Positions 7,724-15,892 of a stretch of 64,000 nt of DNA are shown here, one piece after another. This DNA is from CAYRIY01 sp964424335 (GTDB taxonomy: Bacteria; Bacillota; Limnochordia; DTU080; RSA5). The notes under the pieces were generated by a model, which searched no databases, was not told the origin of the DNA, and was given only the letters and a program-made list of their open reading frames with translations. The translations under genes were made by a program, and so were the position numbers. The stretch spans positions 112,631 through 176,630 of the forward strand of contig CAYRIY010000001.1 in assembly GCA_964424335.1 (NCBI GenBank). Direction: 5' to 3'. The first letter of the stretch is position 1; the number at the start of each line of letters is the position of its first letter.

Positions 7724-8725
7724 ATGACGCCCGAACGGGTTTTAGTTGGAGCGACGAGCGGCAGCTCGGCGGTCGATTCCCAGATGAGTCGTGAGGATCT
7801 GATATCCGAGATCAACAGGCTTCGAAAAGAGCGAAACGCGGTCATCTTGGCTCACAACTACCAGTTGCCAGAGATCCAGGATCTCGCGGACTTTACCGGC
7901 GACTCACTCGGCCTTTCGCGGCAGGCCGCCAAGACGGACGCGGACGTCATTGTCTTTTGTGGTGTCCACTTCATGGCCGAGACAGCGGCCGTCCTCTCGC
8001 CGGACAAGAAAGTGTTGCTTCCGGATATCGAAGCCGGCTGTTCGCTTGCGGACACGATTACGGCCGATCAGTTGCGGGCCTGGAAAAAAGAGCACCCGGA
8101 CGCGGTGGTCGTAAGCTACGTCAATACGACGGCCGAGGTCAAGGCGGAGACAGACATCTGTTGCACGTCCTCAAACGCGGTGGAAGTGGTGCAGTCCATT
8201 CCCGAGGACAAGGAGATCCTCTTCCTCCCCGACATGTTCCTTGGAAGCTACGTAGAAAAGATGACCGGCAGAAAGATGCACATCTGGATGGGTGAGTGTC
8301 ACGTGCACGCCGGCATCCACTCCGACGACCTCTCTCAGCTTACCAATCGATTTCCCGACGCGGAGATCCTGATTCACCCCGAGTGCGGGTGCAGCACTTC
8401 GTCGATGTACGACCTCGCTGTGGGTCAGCTTCCCGCCAACACGTCGCTGCTCTCGACAGGCAAGATGCTGGAACACGCGCGCAAGTCAAGCTCTGAGAGC
8501 TTTATCGTTGCGACCGAGGTTGGAATCCTCCACAAGTTGACGCAGGAAAATCCGGACAAGACCTTTATCCCTGCTGCGGAGCACGCGGTCTGCCCCTTCA
8601 TGAAAAAGATCACGCTCGAAAAGGTGCTTCGCTCTTTAGAGAGCGATGTCTACCACATCACGGTGGAGCCCGAGATTGCAGACCGGGCCCGACGAGCGAT
8701 CGAGCGCATGATTGAGATCGGATAA
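7724..8725 (+). CDS. nadA: Quinolinate synthase
   Basis: This 333-residue enzyme condenses iminoaspartate and dihydroxyacetone phosphate to quinolinate for NAD synthesis, using an oxygen-sensitive [4Fe-4S] cluster. Conserved cysteines are visible at C106 (EAGCSLAD), C221/C223 (HPECGCST) and C290 (AVCPFM); HNYQLPEIQDLADF and GDSLGLS are family signatures. nadB and nadC, its usual neighbours, are absent here. The start at 7724 has only a weak site (GCGGTG); an internal ATG at 7784 is less likely. It converges with miaA, leaving four bases between the two stops. Confidence 0.93.
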   Translation: MTPERVLVGATSGSSAVDSQMSREDLISEINRLRKERNAVILAHNYQLPEIQDLADFTGDSLGLSRQAAKTDADVIVFCGVHFMAETAAVLSPDKKVLLPDIEAGCSLADTITADQLRAWKKEHPDAVVVSYVNTTAEVKAETDICCTSSNAVEVVQSIPEDKEILFLPDMFLGSYVEKMTGRKMHIWMGECHVHAGIHSDDLSQLTNRFPDAEILIHPECGCSTSSMYDLAVGQLPANTSLLSTGKMLEHARKSSSESFIVATEVGILHKLTQENPDKTFIPAAEHAVCPFMKKITLEKVLRSLESDVYHITVEPEIADRARRAIERMIEIG

Positions 8726-8729
8726 GGCG

Positions 8730-9692
8730 TCACACGTAAAATGCTGCTCGTATATCGGCCTCGACGAGATCGACCGCACGTTCGATTGACCCGATCTCGT
8801 CGAGGTCGATCCATTTGATGCGGTCCTCTCTTCGAAACCAAGTGTATTGCCGCTTGGCAAAGCGGCGCGTGTCCCGCTTCAAAATCTCAACAGCCTCTTC
8901 GAGCGTGCGCTCTCCCTTCAAATAGCTCGCGATCTCCTTAAATCCCAGGGCTTGCCTTGCAATTTTAGGCTCACCGTACTTGGCCAACACCTCTTTGATC
9001 TCGCCTACCAAACCCATTCGTATTTGCTCGTCGACCCGCTCGTCGATCCGGCGGTAGAGCTCTTCTCTAGGACGAGTGAGCCCAAACATGAGCGTTTCGT
9101 ATGGCGGCGCGGGAGCGGTCTTGGACTTGAGGTGTTCGGAGAAGGGAACGCCTGTTCGAGCATGCACTTCAAGGGCGCGAACGACCCGCCGCACGTCATT
9201 TGGATGGATGCGGGCCGCCGCGGCCGGATCGACGGCGCGCAGCCGGTCGTGCAGCGCATCCGGGCCGAGGAGCTCTGCTTCTTGCTCGAGCTCGCGCCGT
9301 AAAATCGGATCGGCGCCTTCGTCTGGAAAGAGAAACTCATCGAGGACGGCTTTTACGTAAAGCCCCGTGCCGCCCGAAAGAATGGGCAGTCGCCCTCGGG
9401 AATGCACGGATGCGATCGCCTGGTGCGCGAGGGTGCGGTATTCGGCCACATTGAACGCTTCATCGGGGTCGACGATGTCGATCAAGTGGTGAGCGACGCC
9501 CCGCCGCTCCTTTATCGTTGGCTTGGCGGACGCGATGTCGAGCCCGCGATAGACCTGCATGGAGTCTGCCGTTACGATCTCGCCATTGGTTTTGAGCGCC
9601 AAGCGGATGGAGAACTCCGTCTTTCCCACCGCAGTAGGCCCTACGATGACCACCAATGGCTGCTTTGATTTGAGATCGGATCCACTCGTCAC
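8730..9692 (-). CDS. miaA: tRNA dimethylallyltransferase
   Basis: This 320-residue enzyme transfers a dimethylallyl group to A37 of tRNAs reading UNN codons. The P-loop GPTAVGKT is at residues 18-25, followed by TADSMQVYRGLDI and HHLIDI; the C-terminal RRFAKRQYTWFR is typical. The start is GTG with AGAGGAG eight bases upstream. It lies at the end of the mutS-mutL-methyltransferase-miaA order, and its partner miaB, which modifies the same base, lies upstream at 15893-17314. Confidence 0.95.
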   Translation of the reverse strand: MTSGSDLKSKQPLVVIVGPTAVGKTEFSIRLALKTNGEIVTADSMQVYRGLDIASAKPTIKERRGVAHHLIDIVDPDEAFNVAEYRTLAHQAIASVHSRGRLPILSGGTGLYVKAVLDEFLFPDEGADPILRRELEQEAELLGPDALHDRLRAVDPAAAARIHPNDVRRVVRALEVHARTGVPFSEHLKSKTAPAPPYETLMFGLTRPREELYRRIDERVDEQIRMGLVGEIKEVLAKYGEPKIARQALGFKEIASYLKGERTLEEAVEILKRDTRRFAKRQYTWFRREDRIKWIDLDEIGSIERAVDLVEADIRAAFYV

Positions 9693-9707
9693 GGCACTGC
9701 TCCTCTG

Positions 9708-10535
9708 TCACGCGTCGAGCACACAGTAGCATATCCGACTCTTGGGCCCGCCGACGACCCTGTCGAACCAACCTGTGCTTGCGTATGGGCCTTCTTTTCG
9801 GTCCTTTACGACCACGCACCGCCTGGCGACACGCCTTGCCAGTTCCAAAGAGCGCTTCTCCAAAGGTGCGCTGTTGCCAATGGCTCGCAAAGGGATCATG
9901 TGCCGGCTTTCTTCAACCGGGTCTTCAAAGAGCGGGTCGAAGTAGACGACGTCGACCGACTTTGCCCTTGCATCATGCTCGAGGTACTGCTCGTAGTCTG
10001 CGTGGACGACCTCGATGCGGCGCAGCGCTTCGGTCACCGCCGGAACGTCGTGGACGTAGCGCTTCATGCCTTCGCGCACCACGATTGCGACCAGAGCCTG
10101 GGATTCGAGGCCAACGGCCCGCCCGCGCGCTCCTACGATATAACTTGCCACCAACAGGTCACTGCCGATTCCGAGGGTGGCGTCGAGGACCCAGTCGCCT
10201 TGATCAAGGCCCATGGCCTTGATCATCCAGTCCTCCCCGCCCTTTCTCATGGAGCGGATTCGGTTGACGCCCATCCCCGGGTGGTAGCGGAAGACGATGT
10301 CGCCCCAATATAGGGTGAGACCATCCTCGCCGGTTACGATGACCGGGATGTGTCGGTTTCCTTCGGAGCGCTCAGCTTGAAGGGCCTGGATCGCGAGCCC
10401 TCTCCTGGGGACGAAGCTGAGTCCGTACTCCTCGGCAAGTGCCAAGGCCTTCGCTTCATCGAGCGCACTGGGCTTGCGTGAGGTCGTTATCACCGCATCG
10501 ACCTTTAGGTCCTGGAGTGAGCGATCTTGGCTCAC
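9708..10535 (-). CDS. RsmJ-like class I SAM-dependent methyltransferase
   Basis: This 275-residue methyltransferase has a SAM-binding segment LDATLGIGSD (near residue 118) and a catalytic-type VYFDPLFEDP (near 210), an arrangement like RsmJ (DUF548), which methylates G1516 of 16S rRNA. The first 90 residues form a separate N-terminal part. The GTG start overlaps the mutL stop by four bases and has GGAGG nine bases upstream. Its target is not certain: Bacillota homologues of this type are mostly uncharacterised. It may affect rRNA or tRNA, in keeping with miaA next door. Confidence 0.7.
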   Translation of the reverse strand: MSQDRSLQDLKVDAVITTSRKPSALDEAKALALAEEYGLSFVPRRGLAIQALQAERSEGNRHIPVIVTGEDGLTLYWGDIVFRYHPGMGVNRIRSMRKGGEDWMIKAMGLDQGDWVLDATLGIGSDLLVASYIVGARGRAVGLESQALVAIVVREGMKRYVHDVPAVTEALRRIEVVHADYEQYLEHDARAKSVDVVYFDPLFEDPVEESRHMIPLRAIGNSAPLEKRSLELARRVARRCVVVKDRKEGPYASTGWFDRVVGGPKSRICYCVLDA

Positions 10536-12586
10536 GACCTGCCAAACCTCCGCTCAAACTCTCGAAGCGAGAGCTCGATGATGACGGGGCGCCCGTGCGG
10601 GCAGGCAAAAGGGTTTTGGACGTCCGCAAGGTCGCGCACGAGCCGCTCGGCAGCGGGAATCGACAGCCACTCGCCCGCCTTGATCGCAGCTCGGCAGGCG
10701 ACGGTCGCCGCCGATCGTTCGGCAAGGGAAGGACCGCCCTCATGCATCACGCCGATCAGCTCTTCGAGGAGCCCTTCAAACTGGGTCCCGGCGCCCTTCG
10801 CGATCGTCGAGGGCACGCCCCGCAGCGCGTAATCCCTCGGACCGAAGCGCTCGACTACAAACCCAAATTCGGCCAGATCAGAAAGTACGTCCTCGATCGC
10901 CGCCGCCTGGCGCGGGGACAGGGACAATGGGTGCGGAACGAGCAACTCTTGGATCGCCGGGCGTGCGGACATCTTTGAAGCGAGCACCCTTTCGAACAGG
11001 ATGCGCTCGTGGGCGACGTGTTGATCGATCACCCACAGCCCGGTTGGAGCAGGGACCAAAAGGTACGTGAGGGCGATCTGACCGAGCACCCTCGCCGACC
11101 TGAGGAGCTGTCTTATGTCGACGCCCTCCCGCTCGTACATCGCGGCTCGTTCGGCGTATGCGGCGTCTGCTTCTTTCAATGCGATGCGCTCCCCGGCGTG
11201 GGCCGCTTTGGTGGGCTCATCCAAACTTACGAGCGCATCNNNNNNNNNNNNNNNNNNNNNNNNNNNNNNNNNNNNNNNNNNNNNNNNNNNNNNNNNNNNN
11301 NNNNNNNNNNNNNNNNNNNNNNNNNNNNNNNNNNNNNNNTCTGCGTAATCAGCCTCACGTGGCGCAGCTTCGGCGTCGGACGCCAAGGGACTGCGGTACT
11401 CGCTTCGGGTTTCGCCAAGCCACTCCGGACCTCCGCTCGCGGCTCCTTCGAAGCTCGTTTTCGGCATGGGACGCCAATCGAGGGGAAGCGACGCGCCCCT
11501 GCTTGGGCTCTGTTCCGGCTCGCTTGGGAGGGCATCTCCGATCTCCGATCCCGGAACGAGGTTCGCTTCCGTGAGGGCTTTGCGCACCGCGAGCATGACG
11601 GCCTTGAAGGTCTCACGCTCGTCTCTGAATCGAACTTCCGTCTTTGCAGGGTGCACGTTGACGTCGATCAACGTGGGATCGACCTCGATGTGCAATACGG
11701 CGAGCGGAAACTTTCGGTGAGCGAGGAGCGCCTCGTACCCCCGCTCTACGGCGATGTTCAAGAGTCGGCTTTGGATCCAGCGACCGTTCACGAAGAGAGA
11801 CTCGGCGCTGCGATTGCCCTTCGCCGCACTGGGCTTTCCAACGTACCCCGAAATCGACGCCCAAGGGGATTCCCACGTGACGGGGATGAGTTCCGAGAGC
11901 GTGTTCTTTCCGTATACGGCTGCAATGGCCTCTTTGAGCAGTCCGTTGCCTGTGGTCTTGAGGACGAGTCGCCCCTCGAGGGTAAGTTCGAACCGGACGT
12001 CCGGCCGAGCAAGCGCCATATTGGTCACGTACTCTGCGATGTAGCGGCGCTCGGCCCCGTCGGATTTCAAAAACTTGTAGCGGGCCGGCGTGTTGTAGAA
12101 AAGGTCCCGCACGCTCACTTGAGTACCGACCGGCGCTCCCCACGGAGAGGAGTGCTTCACATCCCCCTCCACTTCGAGGCGGATCCCCGCTTCCGCTTCA
12201 GCCGTCCGGCTGATGAACTCCACGCGCGCCACCGAAGCAATGCTGGGAAGGGCCTCGCCCCGAAAACCGAGCGTCCGTATGGTGGTCAAATCTTCGGCTC
12301 GGAAAATCTTGCTGGTCGCGTGGCGTTCAAATGCGAGCGGGGCGTCTTCGGCGCTCACGCCTCCCCCGTCGTCCGTGACGCGGATCATTTCTCGGCCCGC
12401 GCCGGTGACGTCGATGCGAATGGAGCGCGCGCCTGCGTCGATCGCATTCTCGACGAGCTCCTTGACGACGGACGCGGGCCGCTCGATCACCTCGCCCGCC
12501 GCGATCTTATTGCTGACGTCGGGTGAGAGCGCATGGATCCTCCGTGGCGCCACGGGTGGTGATGCCTCGATCGGTTGATGGCTCAT
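10532..12586 (-). CDS. mutL: DNA mismatch repair protein MutL (interrupted by an assembly gap)
   Basis: This is about 684 residues, of which roughly 33 fall in a run of 100 N. The N-terminal GHKL ATPase part shows KIAAGEVIERPASVVKEL, ENAIDAGA and TRGFRGEAL-like GFRGEALPSI. The C-terminal domain has the endonuclease motif DQHVAHERILFE, close to the DQHA-x2-E-x4-E consensus, plus ACRAAIKA and CPHGRP, so this MutL is probably a nicking enzyme. The start overlaps the mutS stop (ATGA). The gap falls in the variable linker; its true length is unknown and the frame across it is not proven, though both ends are clearly MutL. Confidence 0.92.
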   Translation of the reverse strand: MSHQPIEASPPVAPRRIHALSPDVSNKIAAGEVIERPASVVKELVENAIDAGARSIRIDVTGAGREMIRVTDDGGGVSAEDAPLAFERHATSKIFRAEDLTTIRTLGFRGEALPSIASVARVEFISRTAEAEAGIRLEVEGDVKHSSPWGAPVGTQVSVRDLFYNTPARYKFLKSDGAERRYIAEYVTNMALARPDVRFELTLEGRLVLKTTGNGLLKEAIAAVYGKNTLSELIPVTWESPWASISGYVGKPSAAKGNRSAESLFVNGRWIQSRLLNIAVERGYEALLAHRKFPLAVLHIEVDPTLIDVNVHPAKTEVRFRDERETFKAVMLAVRKALTEANLVPGSEIGDALPSEPEQSPSRGASLPLDWRPMPKTSFEGAASGGPEWLGETRSEYRSPLASDAEAAPREADYAXXXXXXXXXXXXXXXXXXXXXXXXXXXXXXXXXXDALVSLDEPTKAAHAGERIALKEADAAYAERAAMYEREGVDIRQLLRSARVLGQIALTYLLVPAPTGLWVIDQHVAHERILFERVLASKMSARPAIQELLVPHPLSLSPRQAAAIEDVLSDLAEFGFVVERFGPRDYALRGVPSTIAKGAGTQFEGLLEELIGVMHEGGPSLAERSAATVACRAAIKAGEWLSIPAAERLVRDLADVQNPFACPHGRPVIIELSLREFERRFGRS
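11240..11339. other. Assembly gap of 100 N inside mutL
   Basis: Exactly 100 N, a conventional placeholder for a gap of unknown size. It sits in the low-complexity linker of MutL. Confidence 0.98.
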
Positions 12587-15285
12587 CCGCCTTTTACACC
12601 TTCCTTGGCTTCCCGTACGAGGTCGGCCAGCTCATTTAGGGCTTCGAGGGGCGTCATGGTGTCGATGTCGATGCGGCAGAGCCGTTGTACGATTGGATTC
12701 GCCTCTGGAAATAGCGAAAGTTGGCTGGGGCTCTTGCGCACGACGCCGGCGACATGGCGCTCCGGATCGCGCGTCGCGGCCGCCGCCTCTCTGGCCAATC
12801 GCTGCTCTTCGCTCGACTCGAGCGCCGCAAGTATCTCTCGGGCTCGGTCGATGACCTCTTTAGGCAGGCCTGCGAGCCTGGCGACTTCAATTCCGTAACT
12901 TTGGTCGACGCCGCCTCGAACGATCCGGCGCAAGAAAACGATGCCGTTCGCATCTTTGTGAACGGCGACCGAATAGTTCTTGGCGGCGGGAAACAGCTCT
13001 TCGAGATCGGTCAGTTCATGGTAGTGGGTCGCAAAAAGGGTCTTCGCCCGAGCGGGCGCGTGCGTCAGGAGGCGCTCCGTCACCGCCCAAGCGATGCTAA
13101 GCCCGTCAAAGGTGCTCGTCCCCCGCCCCACCTCGTCCAGGATCACAAGACTCTTTGACGTTGCGTGATTGAGGATGTTCGCGACTTCGTTCATCTCTAC
13201 CATGAACGTGCTCTGCCCGGTCGCAAGGTCGTCGGAGGCCCCGACTCGAGTGAAAATGCGGTCGACGACCCCGATGCGGGCGAAGCTTGCAGGGACGAAG
13301 GAGCCGATTTGCGCCATGAGCACGATGAGGGCGGCTTGCCGCAAATATGTGCTCTTACCCGCCATGTTCGGACCCGTGAGGATGATCACTTGCGTCTCTT
13401 GGTCAAGTTCGAGGTCGTTTGGCACAAAACTCCCGGAATCCAGCACGGCCTCCACTACGGGATGCCGGCCGTCCCGGATTTCGATCCGATCGCCGTGGTC
13501 GACTTCAGGGCGACAGTAGCGCCGCTCGACGGCGCACGTCGCGAGCCCCGCGTAGACGTCGACCTCGGCTAAGATGCGGGCGACCTCCTGCAGCCTTGCC
13601 GTCTCCTTGGCAATGCGGCTGCGCACATCGCAGAAGAGCTCGTACTCGAGCTGTACGACGCGCTCCTCGGCACCGAGGATCAGGCTCTCTTTCTCCTTCA
13701 ATTCCGGCGTAACAAAGCGCTCCGCGTTCGCGAGCGTCTGCTTTCTTTGGTAGTCTTCCGGCACCAGGTCCAAGTTGGGCCGGGTCACTTCGATGTAGTA
13801 CCCGAATACCTTGTTGAATCCAACTTTGAGCGAGCGGATGCCGGTGCGCTCCCGCTCCTCTTGTTCAAGGCGCGCGATCCACGATCTTCCCTCACGCTGC
13901 GCGGATTTCAACGTGTCGACGTCGCTTGAGTAACCCTCCCGAATCAAGTCGCCGTCAGTTACAGAACTGGGCGGATCGTCGACGATGGCCGTGCGAACGG
14001 CGTGGACGACGTCGTCACACGGGTCGAGTGCGGCGGCCAGGTGAATGAGCCGATCGGACTGAACTGCGGTTGATAGCGCCGATTTCAAAGCTGGAAGGGA
14101 TTCGAGCGACGCTGCGAGAGCGACCAGGTCACGGCCGTTTGCCGATCCAAAGGCGATGCGGCCGGTGAGGCGTTCTACGTCGAGGACGTGTTCGAGCGCC
14201 TGATGGACATTGCGCAAGAGCTCCGGGTCGTTAACAAACGCTTCCACCGCGTCAAGGCGCATGCCGATCGATTGCGCGTCGACCAGGGGCTGTTCGACCC
14301 ATTGGCGCAGGAGGCGGCCCCCCATCGCGGTCTTCGTCCGGTCCAACACCCAAAGGAGCGAGCCCCTGCGCTCGCCTGTGCGCAGCGTTCGGCTGAGCTC
14401 GAGGTTGCGACGGGTCGACGCGTCCAAGGTCATGGCTTGTCCGACGGAATAGGTGACGATGCGCGTGATCTGGGACAGGCTCGATTTTTGGGTCTCTCCC
14501 AAATACGCGACGATGGCGCCGGCTGCTCGAATCGCATGTGGGAGCTCCTCGCAGCCGAACCCGTCGAGTGACTGCGTCTGAAAGTGCGCCAGGAGCCTTT
14601 GGTACGCATGCTGATAAGAGAAGTTGCGGGCGTCGAGCGCCTCGATCCGGCAGTCGAGGCCTCCAAACACAAACTCGCGCTCCGCCGCGGCGCCGCTCGA
14701 TTCAAAGGACGGGTCGAGGAGGATCTCCGCAGGCCCAAGGCGCGCCAATTCGTCGCGCAAGGAGCTCTTGGCATTTGCCCCAGTGAGCTCCGTACAAGCG
14801 AACTCTCCGGTGGAGAGATCGCAACTGGCCAGCGCGTAGGTCACCTCATCCTCCTCGATCAACCGCTCTTGACCGCGCGGGCGAACGGCTCTCGCCACGG
14901 CGACCAGGTAGTTGTTCTCCTTGGCGCTCAAGAGGTTGGCGTCGAGGATCGTCCCCGGAGTGATGACGCGAATGACTTCGCGCTTTACGACACCTTTGGC
15001 TTCTTTGGGATCCTCGACTTGTTCGCAAATCGCGACTTTGTGTCCGTGTCGCACGAGGTCGGCGATGTACCGGTCAGCCGAGTGGTGCGGGACGCCGCAC
15101 ATGGGAAGTCGCTCTTTTCCTCCGGCGTCGCGGGAGGTCAAGGTGATTTGCAGAATGCGTGATGCAAGTTTTGCATCCTCGCCGAACATCTCGTAGAAGT
15201 CGCCCAGGCGAAACAGGAGGATGCAGCCTGGGTGTTCCTGCTTGATCGAGTAATATTGCCGCATCATGGGCGTGGCTTGAGTCAA
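12583..15285 (-). CDS. mutS: DNA mismatch repair protein MutS
   Basis: This 900-residue mismatch-recognition ATPase has all the expected parts. The N-terminal mismatch-binding FYE is in RLGDFYEMFGED, followed by the connector, lever and clamp regions. The ATPase has Walker A TGPNMAGKST, Walker B VILDEVGRGTST and a C-terminal helix-turn-helix. The length is typical of MutS1. The start is TTG with AGGGGTG nine bases upstream. It is coupled to mutL. A terminator lies immediately upstream, so it may need its own promoter, which I could not identify in the short space available. Confidence 0.96.
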   Translation of the reverse strand: MTQATPMMRQYYSIKQEHPGCILLFRLGDFYEMFGEDAKLASRILQITLTSRDAGGKERLPMCGVPHHSADRYIADLVRHGHKVAICEQVEDPKEAKGVVKREVIRVITPGTILDANLLSAKENNYLVAVARAVRPRGQERLIEEDEVTYALASCDLSTGEFACTELTGANAKSSLRDELARLGPAEILLDPSFESSGAAAEREFVFGGLDCRIEALDARNFSYQHAYQRLLAHFQTQSLDGFGCEELPHAIRAAGAIVAYLGETQKSSLSQITRIVTYSVGQAMTLDASTRRNLELSRTLRTGERRGSLLWVLDRTKTAMGGRLLRQWVEQPLVDAQSIGMRLDAVEAFVNDPELLRNVHQALEHVLDVERLTGRIAFGSANGRDLVALAASLESLPALKSALSTAVQSDRLIHLAAALDPCDDVVHAVRTAIVDDPPSSVTDGDLIREGYSSDVDTLKSAQREGRSWIARLEQEERERTGIRSLKVGFNKVFGYYIEVTRPNLDLVPEDYQRKQTLANAERFVTPELKEKESLILGAEERVVQLEYELFCDVRSRIAKETARLQEVARILAEVDVYAGLATCAVERRYCRPEVDHGDRIEIRDGRHPVVEAVLDSGSFVPNDLELDQETQVIILTGPNMAGKSTYLRQAALIVLMAQIGSFVPASFARIGVVDRIFTRVGASDDLATGQSTFMVEMNEVANILNHATSKSLVILDEVGRGTSTFDGLSIAWAVTERLLTHAPARAKTLFATHYHELTDLEELFPAAKNYSVAVHKDANGIVFLRRIVRGGVDQSYGIEVARLAGLPKEVIDRAREILAALESSEEQRLAREAAAATRDPERHVAGVVRKSPSQLSLFPEANPIVQRLCRIDIDTMTPLEALNELADLVREAKEGVKGG

Positions 15286-15336
15286 CGAAGGGCACCCCTA
15301 CCGTTTGCCGCTCCCAAAAGCTAGGGTCGCAAAGGC

Positions 15337-15374
15337 AAAAACGCACGGGCAGAGTTTGAACACGGTCCGTGCGT
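15337..15374 (-). terminator. Intrinsic terminator between the PRC-like gene and mutS
   Basis: On the minus strand ACGCACGG (15374-15367) pairs with CCGTGCGT (15348-15341), an 8-base-pair stem followed by four U. It would end the miaB/PRC-like transcript, or attenuate transcription into mutS. Confidence 0.6.
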
Positions 15375-15439
15375 GTGTTTTGGAAGTCAGACGTTCGATT
15401 GAATGAGGGTTCGCCAGAGCGCTGGGGCGATCCTTTTCG

Positions 15440-15859
15440 TCACTCGGTGTCGTCGGGGCAGGTCTGCATCCACGCTTCTTCGACCCAATGAGGGGTCCGA
15501 TCGAGCGCGTCGTAGACCGTCTCCTCAAACCCGCGCGTCATCTCGTGGCAAAAGGCGGGCATCTGGCGAATGTGTTCCAAGGTCACGTTGGTGTGTACGT
15601 GGGTGGAGGTGATGTCCGTCACCGTGTTGGTGGGTACGAGCACATGGCGGTCCTCCCGGAGGTCGTACACGACGAAGTAGCGGATCGTGTACATGCCGGG
15701 CTCGACAACCTGGCGAATCACCGGGCCAATTTCTTGTCCGTCCGAGGTGACGAGTCGGGACTGCCAAACTTCTCGGGTGCCGGTCTCATAGAGAGTCGCA
15801 TCAGGATCGAGCGGAACGACGGTCGCCTTCGTCTTACGTACGTCTGCCACCGGCATCAT
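15440..15859 (-). CDS. PRC-barrel-like hypothetical protein
   Basis: I do not recognise this 139-residue soluble protein with certainty. The middle part has a PRC-barrel look: a GQEIGPV turn, a strand ending in YFVVYDLRE, then RHVLVPTNTV and a following strand and T-x-E-x-I-x-x-MPAF. PRC-barrel domains occur in RimM and photosystem proteins and often in small stress proteins. The tail is acidic and ends with a cysteine. In Bacillus the gene between miaB and mutS is cotE, but this protein does not resemble CotE. AGGAG lies directly before two adjacent ATGs (15859, 15856). Confidence 0.6.
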   Translation of the reverse strand: MMPVADVRKTKATVVPLDPDATLYETGTREVWQSRLVTSDGQEIGPVIRQVVEPGMYTIRYFVVYDLREDRHVLVPTNTVTDITSTHVHTNVTLEHIRQMPAFCHEMTRGFEETVYDALDRTPHWVEEAWMQTCPDDTE

Positions 15860-15892
15860 CTCCTACTCGTAACCTTTCACCAATTCGTCTCG

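Noticed and set aside
11009..12526. 505-residue open frame on the + strand
   Set aside because: It is antisense to mutL and spans the N run; no family sequence or ribosome site.
15298..15528. 76-residue open frame upstream of mutS
   Set aside because: It covers the terminator hairpin and the end of the PRC-like gene, with no ribosome site.
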